DNA from: Micromonospora sp. CCTCC AA 2012012
GTDB taxonomy: Bacteria; Actinomycetota; Actinomycetes; Mycobacteriales; Micromonosporaceae
Assembly: GCF_040499845.1 (NCBI RefSeq)
Contig: NZ_CP159342.1
Coordinates: 2,604,001 to 2,668,000 of the forward strand
DNA: 64,000 nt
Direction of reading: 5' to 3'
Below, piece by piece: positions 16,936 through 25,167 of this stretch. Below the pieces are notes generated by a model that ran no database searches, was not told the origin of the DNA, and saw only the letters and a program-made list of their open reading frames with translations. The stretch's first letter is position 1, and the number at the start of each line of letters is the position of its first letter. The position numbers and the translations under genes are program-made.

Positions 16936-18630
16936 GTGTCACCCGTCATCCGCTTCCGCCGGTCGGCCAGGGAAACGACGACCGAGCCGGTCCGGCGTCC
17001 GCCGTCCCGGGGGCGTCGGCTGCTGGCCGGTGCGCTGACCGGGCTCGCCGGGCTGCTGGTGCTCGCCGCGCTCGTCCTGCCCGACCAGCTCAGCCGGCTC
17101 ACCCCGGCGGCGTTCCTGCGCATCCCGGTGGAGGGGCTGGTCGCCGCCGGGCTGCTGCTGGCCCTGCCCGGCCGGGCCCGCCGGCCCGTCGCGGTGCTGC
17201 TCGGCCTGCTGCTGGGGCTGCTGGCCGTGCTGAAGCTGCTGGACATGGGCTTCTTCGTGGCCCGGGACCGGCCGTTCGACGTGCTCCTGGACTGGGGGCT
17301 CCTCGACGACGGCTTCGGCTTCGCGCGCGACGCGATCGGCCGGGGCGGCGCGGTCGCCGCCGCGGTCGGCGTCGGGCTGCTGGTCGCCGCGCTGCCGGTG
17401 CTGGTCACCCTCGCGCTGCTGCGGCTGACCCGGCTCGCGGCGGCACACCACCGGGTCACCGTCCGCGCGGTCGCCGCGCTGGCGGTGCTCTGGCTGGGCT
17501 GCGCGGTCTTCGGCGTACGGGTCTCCCCGGGTCTCCCGGTCGCCGACCGGACCGCGTCCGCCCTGGTCGCCGACCACGCCCACCAGGTACGCGACGGACT
17601 GCGGGACCGGCGGTCGTTCGTCGGCGAACAGTCCACCGACGCGTTCCGCGACGTGCCGGGCGACCGGCTGCTGACCGGGCTGCGCGGCAAGGACGTGGTG
17701 GTCGCCTTCGTGGAGAGCTACGGCCGGGACGCCGTCGAGGACCCCGAGTTCGCCCCGCAGGTCGACGCGGTGCTCGACCGCGGCTACCGGCAGCTGCGGG
17801 ACGCCGGCTTCGACGCCCGCAGCGGCTTCCTCACCTCCCCCACGTTCGGCGGGGGAAGCTGGCTGGCCCACGCCACCCTGCTCTCCGGGCTGTGGATCGA
17901 CAACGACCAGCGCCACCACGACCTGCTCGCCGGCGACCGGATGACGCTCGGTGGCGCCTTCCACCGGGCCGGCTGGCAGACCGTCGGCGTGTTTCCCGCC
18001 GCCACCCAGCCGTGGCCGGAGGGGAAGTTCTTCGGCTACGACCGCTACTACGACGCGGAGAAGCTCGCCTACCGGGGGCCGAAGTTCAGCTACGCCCCGA
18101 TGCCCGACCAGTACACGCTGGCCACCTTCCAGCGGCTGGAGCGGTCGAAGCCGCATCCGCCGCTGATGGCGGAGATCCCGCTGGTCTCCAGCCACTCCCC
18201 CTGGTCGGCCATCCCCGAGCCGGTCGACTGGAACGCGGTCGGCGACGGGTCGATCTTCAACCGGGCGTCCACCAGCACCGGTGGCGCACGGGACGTGGTG
18301 CAACGCAGCACCACCCAGGTACGCGCCGACTACCGCCGCTCGATCGAGTACACCCTCGACACCCTGGTCTCCTACGTCCGCACGTACGGCGGGGACGACT
18401 TGGTGCTGGTCTTCCTCGGCGACCACCAGCCGACGGCGGCGGTCACCGGGGAGGGGGCCAGCCGGGACGTGCCGATCACCGTCGTGGCGCACGACCCGGC
18501 GGTGTTCGACCGGATCGCCGACTGGGGCTGGCAGGACGGGCTGCGCCCCGGCCCGCAGGCCCCGGTGTGGCGGATGGACACCTTCCGGGACCGCTTCCTC
18601 ACCGCGTTCGGCCCGACGCCGTCGCGCTGA
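16936..18630 (+). CDS. Membrane-anchored sulfatase/phosphoethanolamine transferase-like protein
   Basis: A 564-aa protein with four or five N-terminal hydrophobic segments (to about residue 200) and a large extracytoplasmic alkaline-phosphatase-superfamily domain. Conserved metal-site regions are VVAFVESYGRDA (about 255), the nucleophile region SPTFGGGSWLAHATLLSG (about 300), and LVLVFLGDHQP (about 490), as in LTA-synthase/sulfatase family proteins. The family transfers or removes phospho- or sulfo-groups on lipids and glycans. GTG 16936 follows AGGAAGGA, 36 bp after the CDP-alcohol transferase, so the two form an operon. Confidence 0.75.
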   Translation: MSPVIRFRRSARETTTEPVRRPPSRGRRLLAGALTGLAGLLVLAALVLPDQLSRLTPAAFLRIPVEGLVAAGLLLALPGRARRPVAVLLGLLLGLLAVLKLLDMGFFVARDRPFDVLLDWGLLDDGFGFARDAIGRGGAVAAAVGVGLLVAALPVLVTLALLRLTRLAAAHHRVTVRAVAALAVLWLGCAVFGVRVSPGLPVADRTASALVADHAHQVRDGLRDRRSFVGEQSTDAFRDVPGDRLLTGLRGKDVVVAFVESYGRDAVEDPEFAPQVDAVLDRGYRQLRDAGFDARSGFLTSPTFGGGSWLAHATLLSGLWIDNDQRHHDLLAGDRMTLGGAFHRAGWQTVGVFPAATQPWPEGKFFGYDRYYDAEKLAYRGPKFSYAPMPDQYTLATFQRLERSKPHPPLMAEIPLVSSHSPWSAIPEPVDWNAVGDGSIFNRASTSTGGARDVVQRSTTQVRADYRRSIEYTLDTLVSYVRTYGGDDLVLVFLGDHQPTAAVTGEGASRDVPITVVAHDPAVFDRIADWGWQDGLRPGPQAPVWRMDTFRDRFLTAFGPTPSR

Positions 18631-18655
18631 CCGGGACGGGTTGCACCGTCGACGG

Positions 18656-18946
18656 TCAGGCGGCGCGACGTCGGCGCTGAGGCTGGGCCGGGGCCGACGC
18701 CTCGCGGGCGGCGGAGCGGCGGGCGACCGGGGCACCGCCGCCGGCCAGGCGCATCGCCCGGCTGGCGGTGCGCAGCGGCTCGCACGGCGCGTTCTGCCCG
18801 GCGCAGAGCAGACTCGGGCAGTGGCCCCGCTCGTCCGGCCGGTGCGCGGCGGCCACGTCGTACGCCGCCCGCCACAGCAGTGGATCGGTCACGCCGTCCG
18901 GCAGGACGGCGTCGCGACTGGACCGGACGGATGTCTGCTCCGACAC
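18656..18946 (-). CDS. Hypothetical small Cys-containing protein
   Basis: A 96-aa protein with no assigned family. The middle reads WRAAYDVAAAHRPDERGHCP then SLLCAGQNAPCEP, i.e. His and three Cys that could hold a metal or disulfide; the last 30 residues are basic and Ala-rich. The GTG start is preceded by GAGAGGGGAACC. It stands alone, convergent with the sulfatase gene and upstream-facing away from the mod operon. Function unknown. Confidence 0.65.
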   Translation of the reverse strand: MSEQTSVRSSRDAVLPDGVTDPLLWRAAYDVAAAHRPDERGHCPSLLCAGQNAPCEPLRTASRAMRLAGGGAPVARRSAAREASAPAQPQRRRRAA

Positions 18947-19043
18947 GGCGGTTCCCCTCTCGTCGTGGCTCCCCTTGGTGCTTGACCTGACGGCCCCTGG
19001 TCAAACCTCCCTCGCCCCGGCCGCCACCGCCACGAGGGAAGGA

Positions 19044-20135
19044 TCACGTCCGGTGCGGAGGGTCGTCGACCGGCCCCGCCGGATAGGCGCGGGTCTCGGC
19101 GGCCTTGACGGCGGCCCAGACGCCTCGGCCGGGCACCAGGCGCAGCTGCGCGGCGGCGGCGGGGGTGACGTCGGCGGCGACCACGATCGGGCCGTCGAGC
19201 TGGACCCGCAGGTTGTCGCCGTGCCGCTGCACCATGGTCACGGTGGCCGGCCAGGTGTTGCGGGGGCTGCCGTGGGGACGGCCGGGGTGCAGCGCCACGG
19301 CGGCGGGCGGGAAGGCGACGAAGGCGTCCCCGTCGACCCGGTCGGCGGCGGTGAGGGCGAGGTCGCCGACCCGGACGGTGTGCCCGTCGGCGCGGCCCCG
19401 GTGCAGGTTGAGCCCGACCAGCCGGGCCACGTAGTCGGTGCGCGGCCGGGCGGTGACGCTCGCCGCGTCACCGGACTGCACCACGCGTCCCTCCTCGACG
19501 ATGACCAGCCGGTCGGCCAGCACCAGGGCGTCCAGCGGGTCGTGGGTGACCAGCAGGGTCGCCCCGGGGTGGTCGGCGAGGTGCCGGTGCAGTTCGGCCC
19601 GGGTGTCCAGCCGGGTCCGCGCGTCGAGCGCCGCCAGGGGTTCGTCCAGCAGCAGCAGGGCCGGATCGACGGCCAGGGCGCGGGCCAGCGCGACCCGCTG
19701 CGCCTGCCCGCCGGAGAGCTGCCGGGGCCGGCGGCCGGCCTGCGCGGCCAGGCCGACCCGGTCCAGCCAGGACTCGGCCAGGGCCCGGGCGGCCCGCCGG
19801 TCGGCACCGTGCCGGCGCGGCCCGAAGGCGACGTTGTCCCGGGCGGTGAGGTGCGGGAAGAGCAGGTAGTCCTGGAACACCACGCCGACCGGTCGCCGCT
19901 CCGGTGGCACCCAGCGGCGTCGGGCGGGACGGTCCAGGTCGACGCCGTCGAGGGTGAGGTGCCCGGCGGTGAGCGGGTGCAGCCCGGCCAGGGCCCGCAG
20001 GGCGGTGGTCTTCCCCGCGCCGTTCGGGCCGAGCAGCGCCACCACCTCCCCCGCCGCGATCTCCAACCGGACGTCGAGGTGGAAGGCGCCCCGGTCGGCG
20101 ACCAGGTGCGCGTCCAGCGACGGTCGGGCCGTCAC
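19044..20135 (-). CDS. modC: Molybdate ABC transporter ATP-binding protein
   Basis: A 363-aa ATPase energising molybdate (or tungstate) import. It has Walker A GPNGAGKTTAL, signature LSGGQAQRVALARAL, Walker B LLLLDEPLAALD and switch His in LLVTHDPLDAL. The C-terminal third is a TOBE/Mop-type oxyanion-binding domain (about 290-350) that could give trans-inhibition. The GTG start overlaps the modB stop (GTGA). It is the last gene of the regulator-modA-modB-modC operon. Confidence 0.88.
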   Translation of the reverse strand: MTARPSLDAHLVADRGAFHLDVRLEIAAGEVVALLGPNGAGKTTALRALAGLHPLTAGHLTLDGVDLDRPARRRWVPPERRPVGVVFQDYLLFPHLTARDNVAFGPRRHGADRRAARALAESWLDRVGLAAQAGRRPRQLSGGQAQRVALARALAVDPALLLLDEPLAALDARTRLDTRAELHRHLADHPGATLLVTHDPLDALVLADRLVIVEEGRVVQSGDAASVTARPRTDYVARLVGLNLHRGRADGHTVRVGDLALTAADRVDGDAFVAFPPAAVALHPGRPHGSPRNTWPATVTMVQRHGDNLRVQLDGPIVVAADVTPAAAAQLRLVPGRGVWAAVKAAETRAYPAGPVDDPPHRT

Positions 20136-20953
20136 GGCGTGCCGACCCAGCGGTCGCGCAGGCCGGCGAGGATGGCGACGGAGACGGTGAGCAGGACGAG
20201 GCTGAGCACGATCGCGGCCTGCACGTCGGTCTCCAGCGCCAGATAGACGGCGAGCGGCATGGTCTGGGTGCGGCCCGGATAGTTGCCGGCGAAGGTGATG
20301 GTGGCACCGAACTCGCCGAGCGCCCGCGCCCAGCCCAGCACCGCCCCGGCGGCGATGCCCGGGGCCACCAGGGGCAGCGTGACGTGGGTGAAGGTGACCC
20401 AGCGGCCGGCGCCGAGGGTGGCGGCGGCCTCCTCGTACCGGGGGTCGGCGGCGCGCAGCGCGCCCTCCACGGCGAGCACCAGGAACGGCATGGCGACGAA
20501 CGCCTCGGCGAGCACCACCCCGGCGGTGGTGAACGGCAGGGTCACCCCGAAGGTGCTGTCCAGCCACGACCCGAGCAGTCCCCGGCGGCCGAAGACCAGC
20601 AGCAGGGCCACCCCGCCGACCACCGGCGGCAGCACCAGCGGCACGGTCACCAGCGCCCGGACGACCCGCCGGCCGGGGAACTCGACCCGGGCGAGCAGCC
20701 AGGCCAGCGGTACGCCGAGGGCGAGGCAGAGCAGGGTGGCGGCGGTGGCGGTCTCCAGCGACAGCCGCAGCGCGGTGAGCACGCCGGGCTGGGCCAGCCG
20801 CTGCGGCAGGCTCGCCCAGGGCGTCCGGGCGAGCAGCCCCACCACGGGCAGGACGAGGAAGGCCAGCCCCAGCCCGGCGGGGAGGAAGAGGGCGGCGGGC
20901 ATCCGGTGCGCCACCCGCCTGCGCCGGGCGGGGGCGGTGTCGGTGCCGCCCAT
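20132..20953 (-). CDS. modB: Molybdate ABC transporter permease
   Basis: A 273-aa permease with six hydrophobic segments. The coupling loop EEAAATLGAGRWVTFTHVTLP carries the EAA motif, and ALGEFGATITFAGNYPG is the signature of ModB/CysW-type molybdate permeases. Its start immediately follows the stop codon of modA with no gap. Confidence 0.9.
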   Translation of the reverse strand: MGGTDTAPARRRRVAHRMPAALFLPAGLGLAFLVLPVVGLLARTPWASLPQRLAQPGVLTALRLSLETATAATLLCLALGVPLAWLLARVEFPGRRVVRALVTVPLVLPPVVGGVALLLVFGRRGLLGSWLDSTFGVTLPFTTAGVVLAEAFVAMPFLVLAVEGALRAADPRYEEAAATLGAGRWVTFTHVTLPLVAPGIAAGAVLGWARALGEFGATITFAGNYPGRTQTMPLAVYLALETDVQAAIVLSLVLLTVSVAILAGLRDRWVGTP

Positions 20954-21733
20954 CTAGGCCTGCGGGGCCTGGAAGCCGGCGGCGGTGAGCACCGCCCGAC
21001 CGGCCTCAGAGCGGACGTGGTCGACGAAGGCGCGGGCGTCGGCCGGGTCGCCGGCCCGTCTCAGCACCACGATCGGGTAGTCGTTGACGGCGTCGGCCGA
21101 CTCGGGGAACTCGACGGCGTCCACGGTGGTCGCGGCGGCGCGGGCGTCGGTGCGGTAGACCAGCGCGGCGTCCACCTCCCCGAGCTTCACCTTCGCCAGC
21201 GCCCCCTTGACGTCCTGTTCGAGGGTGACCGGGGTGAGCCGCACCCGCCCGGTGTCCAGGGCCGTCCGCGCCGCCGCCCCGCACGGGACCTGGGGGGCGC
21301 AGAGCGCCACCTTCAGCCCGGGGCGGGCCAGGTCGGCCAGGCCGGTGACGCGGCGCGGGTTCCCCTTCGGCACGGCGATGACGAGCTGGTTTCGGGCCAG
21401 GACGGTGGGCGGGCCGGCCGCGTCGCCCGCGTCGGTGACGGTCCGCATGGTGGTCGGGGAGGCGGCGGCGAAGACGTCGGCCGGCGCGCCCTGGGTGATC
21501 TGGGTGGCCAGTGCCGCGCTGCCGGCGAAGTTGAAGGTGACCGTCACGCCGGGGTGAGCGGCCTCGAAGTCCGCGCCGAGCCGGGTGAAGGTCTCGGTGA
21601 GCGACGCCGCGGCGAAGACGGTGATCCGTCGACCGTCGGACCCGTCGGCGGATCGGCCGCCGCCGCAGCCGGTGAGGGCGAGGGTCGCCACCGCCAGGCC
21701 GGCGAGGGCGACGCGGAGCCGGCGTACGGTCAT
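20954..21733 (-). CDS. modA: Molybdate-binding lipoprotein
   Basis: A 259-aa periplasmic-type binding protein. The lipobox is LTGC with Cys23. The mature domain contains ITVFAAASLTETFTRLG and VTFNFAGSAALATQI, whose Ser residues bind the oxyanion, then QGAPADVFAAA, all standard for ModA. Its start overlaps the stop of the regulator gene (ATGA). Confidence 0.92.
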   Translation of the reverse strand: MTVRRLRVALAGLAVATLALTGCGGGRSADGSDGRRITVFAAASLTETFTRLGADFEAAHPGVTVTFNFAGSAALATQITQGAPADVFAAASPTTMRTVTDAGDAAGPPTVLARNQLVIAVPKGNPRRVTGLADLARPGLKVALCAPQVPCGAAARTALDTGRVRLTPVTLEQDVKGALAKVKLGEVDAALVYRTDARAAATTVDAVEFPESADAVNDYPIVVLRRAGDPADARAFVDHVRSEAGRAVLTAAGFQAPQA

Positions 21734-22134
21734 GGGTTGGTCCTTCCCCGGGGCGCGGCGGCGGCCCGCTCCACCACGACGGTGGTCGACTTGATCACGG
21801 CGACGGCGACGGACCCGACCTGGAGATCGAGGTCGTCGACGGCCTCGCGGCTCATCAGCGACACGATCCGGAACGGCCCGGCCTGGATGTCGACCTGGGC
21901 CATCACGGTGTCCTTGACGACGGCGGTGACGATCCCGCGCAGTCGGTTACGTGCCGAGGAGAGCTCGGGGTGGCCGGGGGCGCGGACGAAGGCCGCCAGG
22001 TCGACGCCGTCGACCACCCGGTGGCCGTGCTCGTCGCGGGTCGCGGCGAGCCGGCCGGCGTCGATCCAGCGGCGGACGGTGTCCGCACTGACGCCGAGCA
22101 GTTCGGCGGCCTCGCCGATCCGGAACACGGTCAC
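21730..22134 (-). CDS. HTH-Mop (TOBE) molybdate-responsive regulator
   Basis: A 134-aa protein with a MerR/excisionase-type helix-turn-helix at the N-terminus (FRIGEAAELLGVSADTVRRW) and a single Mop/TOBE molybdate-binding domain (residues about 62-130, SSARNRLRGIVTAVV). It likely senses intracellular molybdate and controls modABC, the role ModE plays in proteobacteria, although the HTH type is different. It is the first gene of the operon. A TAGGGT -10 element 6 nt before the GTG start implies a leaderless mRNA. Confidence 0.82.
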   Translation of the reverse strand: MTVFRIGEAAELLGVSADTVRRWIDAGRLAATRDEHGHRVVDGVDLAAFVRAPGHPELSSARNRLRGIVTAVVKDTVMAQVDIQAGPFRIVSLMSREAVDDLDLQVGSVAVAVIKSTTVVVERAAAAPRGRTNP

Positions 22135-22140
22135 CGGGCC

Positions 22141-22146
22141 ACCCTA
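22141..22146 (-). promoter_or_regulatory. Leaderless -10 element of mod operon
   Basis: TAGGGT on the minus strand, 6 nt upstream of the GTG start of the HTH-Mop regulator. The same spacing is seen at the NmtR-like gene. No Shine-Dalgarno is present, consistent with a leaderless transcript. Confidence 0.5.
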
Positions 22147-22220
22147 GCGTCCCGCATGCGCGGGGGTGAAGAGGCGGTGGGGCTCGCAGATGAGAGGCGG
22201 GGTGTGGCCCGCGGGTCGAT

Positions 22221-22607
22221 TCAGCGGTCGAAGGCCTGCCGGAGCCGGCGCGGCGGGGTGATCAGGTACAGGTCGAGGGCGGCGGGCGGGTCGGCCACGC
22301 CGGGGCCGCCGGCGCGTACCCAGGTGACCAGGTCGTCGGTGGCGCCCGGGTCGGTGACCAGGCCGAGCCAGACGGGCCGGGCGCCGGCGGCGCGGCCGGC
22401 GTCCGACGGGCTGACCACGACCACGTTGGCCTGGGCGCAGAGGTCCAGGCAGTCGCTCACCCGGACCACGGCCTCCCCCGCGAGCGCGGTGCGGAGGGTG
22501 GCGAGCTGCCCGGCGTGGTCGACGTCCGGGGCGAGCGCGGTGTTGCCGCAGCAGCAGCCCCGACAGACGGTCACCGTGCAGGGTGCCGGCGCGCGGCGGC
22601 GGCTCAC
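22221..22607 (-). CDS. (2Fe-2S) thioredoxin-like ferredoxin domain protein
   Basis: A 128-aa thioredoxin-like ferredoxin. Candidate cluster ligands are in CTVTVCRGCCCGN near the N-terminus and SDCLDLCAQANVVVV about 40 residues later, the usual arrangement of this family. The GTG start overlaps the stop of the P-type ATPase gene (GTGA), so it is co-expressed with a metal exporter; it may sense or buffer metal or redox state there (inference). A much longer frame running upstream is antisense to the ArsR and copper-oxidase genes and is not coding. Confidence 0.75.
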   Translation of the reverse strand: MSRRRAPAPCTVTVCRGCCCGNTALAPDVDHAGQLATLRTALAGEAVVRVSDCLDLCAQANVVVVSPSDAGRAAGARPVWLGLVTDPGATDDLVTWVRAGGPGVADPPAALDLYLITPPRRLRQAFDR

Positions 22608-24589
22608 CGCTGGGCTCCGGCCCGATGCCAGGCCCGCGAGCCGAGCAGTCGCAGGCCGTTGAGGCCGACGATGACGGTGGAGCCCTCGTGACCGGCGACG
22701 CCGAGCGGCAGCGGCAGGTGCCCCACCAGGTCCCAGGTGACCAGCACGGCGATGAAGCTGCCGGCGATCACCAGGTTCGCCACCACGAGCCGCCGGGCCC
22801 GCCGGGCCAGCGAGACCAGCGCCGGCAGGGCGGCCAGGTCGTCGCGGACCAGGACCGCGTCGGCGGTGCGCAGCGCCAGGTCGGAGCCGTGCCGCCCCAT
22901 CGCCACCCCGGTGTCCGCGGCGGCCAGGGCGGGGGCGTCGTTGACGCCGTCGCCGACCAGCAGCACCCGGCGGCCGGCGTGCTGGTGGGCGCGGACCCGG
23001 TCGACCTTGTCGGCGGGGAGCAGGCCGGCGTGCGCCTCGCCGATGCCGGTCTCGGCGGCGAGCCGGCCGGCCGCCCCGGCGTTGTCGCCGGTGAGCAGCG
23101 CGGGCCGCGTCCCGGTCAGGGCGGTCAGGGCGGCGACGGCGGTCGCCGCGGCGGGCCGGGCCCGGTCCGCCAGGGCCAGGACCCCGGCTGTCCGGTCGTC
23201 CACCACGACCACCACCGCGGTACGCCCCTGCGCCTGCACCCGGTCCACCACGTCGCGTACGCCCGCCTCGTCGGCGGTGGGCCCGTCCAGCAGCGCCGGG
23301 CTGCCGACCCGCACCCGGTGGCCGGCCACGGTGGCCTCGACGCCCCGGCCCGGCGTGGCGACGAAGTCGTGTGCCGGGGGCAGGTCGAGCCCGCGTTCCT
23401 GGGCGGCGGCCAGCAGCGCCCCGGCGAGCGGGTGCTCGCTGGGGTGCTCGGCGGCGGCGGCGAGCCGCAGCAGGCTCCCGACGTCGTGCCGTCCGCCCGG
23501 CGTCGGGTGGATCTCGGCCACCCGTGGGGTGCCCTCGGTGAGGGTGCCGGTCTTGTCGAAGACCACCAGGTCGGTGTCGGCCAGCCGCTCCATGACGACG
23601 GCCGACTTGACCAGCACGCCGTGCCGGCCGGCGAGGGCGATGGCGGAGAGCAGCGGGGGCATGGTGGCGAGCACGACCGCGCACGGGGAGGCGACGATCA
23701 TGAAGGTCATCGCACGCAGCAGGGTGGGCTGCAGCGCCGCGCCGAACGCCAGTGGCCCGGCGAAGAGCGCGAGGGTCGCGACCACCACGCCGACGGAGTA
23801 GCGCTGCTCGACCTTCTCGATGAGGAGCTGGGTGCGGGCCTTGGTCGCCGACGCCTCCTCGACGAGGGCGACGATCCGGGCGACGACCGATTCGGCAGCC
23901 GGCCGGCTCACCCGGGCCAGCAGGGTGCCCGCGCCGTTGACCGTGCCGGCGAAGACCTCGTCGCCGGGGTGCTTCGGGGCGGGCAGCGGCTCGCCGGTGA
24001 TGCCGGCCTGGTCGACGTCGCTGGCCCCGTCGACGACCTCGGCGTCGGCGCCGATCCGCTCCCCCGGGCGTACCCGGATCACGTCGCCGACCAGCAGGTC
24101 GGCGGTGTCCACCACGTGTTCGGTGCCGTCGGCGCCGACCCGGCTGGCCCGCTCGGGGGCGAGGTCGAGCAGCGCGCGGACGGAGTCGGCCGTCCGGGCG
24201 GTGGCGAACGCCTCCAACGCGCCGCTGGTGGCGAAGATGACGATCAGCAGGGCGCCGTCGAAGACCTGCCCGATCCCGGCCGCGCCGAGAGCCGCCACGA
24301 TCATCAGCAGGTCGACGTCGAGGGTGCGCTCGCGCAGGGCCCGCAGGCCGGCGAGCGCCGGTTCCCAGCCGCCGGTGACGTAGCAGGCGAGGTAGAGGGT
24401 CCACCAGACCGGGGCGGGGGCGTCGGCGAGCTGGGCGAGGCCGCCGAGGACGAAGAGCCCGGTGGCGACCGCCGCCCAGCGGACCTCGGCCAGCGCCCAG
24501 AGTCGGCGGGCGAGCCGGCGGCGTACGGCGGGACCGCCGGGCCGGGACAGGGGCGGACGATCGGTCGTCAGGGTCACGCCGACGAACAC
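22604..24589 (-). CDS. P1B-type heavy-metal translocating ATPase
   Basis: A 661-aa metal efflux ATPase. The phosphorylation site is DKTGTLTEG, the HP motif SEHPL, and the nucleotide hinge GDGVNDAPALAAADTG. The metal-site motif in TM6 is SPC rather than CPC, and TM8 has HEGSTVIVGLNGLRLL, the signature of the P1B-4 group (CoaT/CtpD/CtpJ: Co, Ni, Fe, Zn). No N-terminal HMA metal-binding domain is present, as usual for this group. Starts at GTG 24589 or GTG 24577. It is divergent from an NmtR-like sensor gene, the same pairing as ctpJ-nmtR in mycobacteria. Confidence 0.88.
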   Translation of the reverse strand: MFVGVTLTTDRPPLSRPGGPAVRRRLARRLWALAEVRWAAVATGLFVLGGLAQLADAPAPVWWTLYLACYVTGGWEPALAGLRALRERTLDVDLLMIVAALGAAGIGQVFDGALLIVIFATSGALEAFATARTADSVRALLDLAPERASRVGADGTEHVVDTADLLVGDVIRVRPGERIGADAEVVDGASDVDQAGITGEPLPAPKHPGDEVFAGTVNGAGTLLARVSRPAAESVVARIVALVEEASATKARTQLLIEKVEQRYSVGVVVATLALFAGPLAFGAALQPTLLRAMTFMIVASPCAVVLATMPPLLSAIALAGRHGVLVKSAVVMERLADTDLVVFDKTGTLTEGTPRVAEIHPTPGGRHDVGSLLRLAAAAEHPSEHPLAGALLAAAQERGLDLPPAHDFVATPGRGVEATVAGHRVRVGSPALLDGPTADEAGVRDVVDRVQAQGRTAVVVVVDDRTAGVLALADRARPAAATAVAALTALTGTRPALLTGDNAGAAGRLAAETGIGEAHAGLLPADKVDRVRAHQHAGRRVLLVGDGVNDAPALAAADTGVAMGRHGSDLALRTADAVLVRDDLAALPALVSLARRARRLVVANLVIAGSFIAVLVTWDLVGHLPLPLGVAGHEGSTVIVGLNGLRLLGSRAWHRAGAQR

Positions 24590-24590
24590 T

Positions 24591-24610
24591 ACCTGCGTCT
24601 GTTCGCAGGT
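24591..24610. promoter_or_regulatory. Inverted repeat, candidate ArsR/NmtR operator
   Basis: A perfect 7-bp inverted repeat ACCTGCG...CGCAGGT with a 6-nt spacer sits in the 70-bp divergent region between the P1B ATPase and the ArsR gene, directly before the ATPase start. SmtB/ArsR repressors bind imperfect palindromes of this size; binding is inferred. Confidence 0.55.
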
Positions 24611-24647
24611 ATTCAGTCAGCTGAGCAGTCGACCGGCCGGATACGGC

Positions 24648-24653
24648 TAGGCT
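24648..24653 (+). promoter_or_regulatory. Leaderless -10 element of NmtR-like gene
   Basis: TAGGCT lies 6 nt upstream of the GTG start at 24660, with no Shine-Dalgarno, consistent with a leaderless transcript starting at the initiation codon. Confidence 0.55.
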
Positions 24654-24659
24654 GGGCCC

Positions 24660-25046
24660 GTGCACACCTCCCTGCCGGGCTTCCGGATGCCCGACGACGA
24701 GCAGGTCCACCTGGCCGCCGAAGGCTTCCGGATGCTCGCCGACCCGACCCGGATCAAGATCCTCTGGGCGCTGCTCCAGGGTGAGTCCTCCGTCGCGTGC
24801 CTGGCCGAGCTGGTCGGCGCCTCGCCCACCGCGGTGAGCCAGCACCTGGCGAAGCTGCGCCTGGCCGGCCTGGTCCGCGGTCGCCGGGAGGGCACCTTCG
24901 TCCACTACTCGGCGACCGACGTGCACGTGCGGGCACTGCTCGCCGAAGCGCTCTTCCACGCCGACCACACCGACCGGGACCTGCCCGACCACGCCAGCGG
25001 CGACCTGACCGCACACGTCCCGGCCGGCGGGGCAGCCGGCTCCTGA
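24660..25046 (+). CDS. ArsR/SmtB family metal sensor, NmtR-like
   Basis: A 128-aa winged-helix repressor (LADPTRIKILWALLQ, then SPTAVSQHLAKLRLAGLV as recognition helix). The alpha-5 metal site is fully preserved: D-x-H in DVHVRALL followed by H-x2-H in ALFHADH, at offsets 0, 2, 13 and 16, exactly as in CzrA and NmtR. His2 at the N-terminus and a His in the C-terminal tail (LPDH) could complete an octahedral Ni/Co site as in NmtR. It probably derepresses the divergent P1B-4 ATPase when Ni, Co or Zn is high. Confidence 0.88.
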   Translation: MHTSLPGFRMPDDEQVHLAAEGFRMLADPTRIKILWALLQGESSVACLAELVGASPTAVSQHLAKLRLAGLVRGRREGTFVHYSATDVHVRALLAEALFHADHTDRDLPDHASGDLTAHVPAGGAAGS

Positions 25047-25167
25047 GGCGCCGGTCGGGACCTTCGTCCCCTGGTCAGGGGCCCTGCTGCCGTGGTCCGG
25101 CGGGTTCGGTCGGAGCAGCGTCGGTGGTGAGATCGCGGACCGGCCGCGGCGCGGGACAGGAGCAGCG

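Noticed and set aside
18645..18656. 12-bp palindrome between convergent genes as a terminator
   Set aside because: Stem of six with no loop; too small to call.
16119..18680. An 853-codon plus-strand frame over the CDP-alcohol transferase and sulfatase genes
   Set aside because: Arg/Ala/Pro-rich composition typical of a shifted frame; the other plus frame carries both catalytic motifs.
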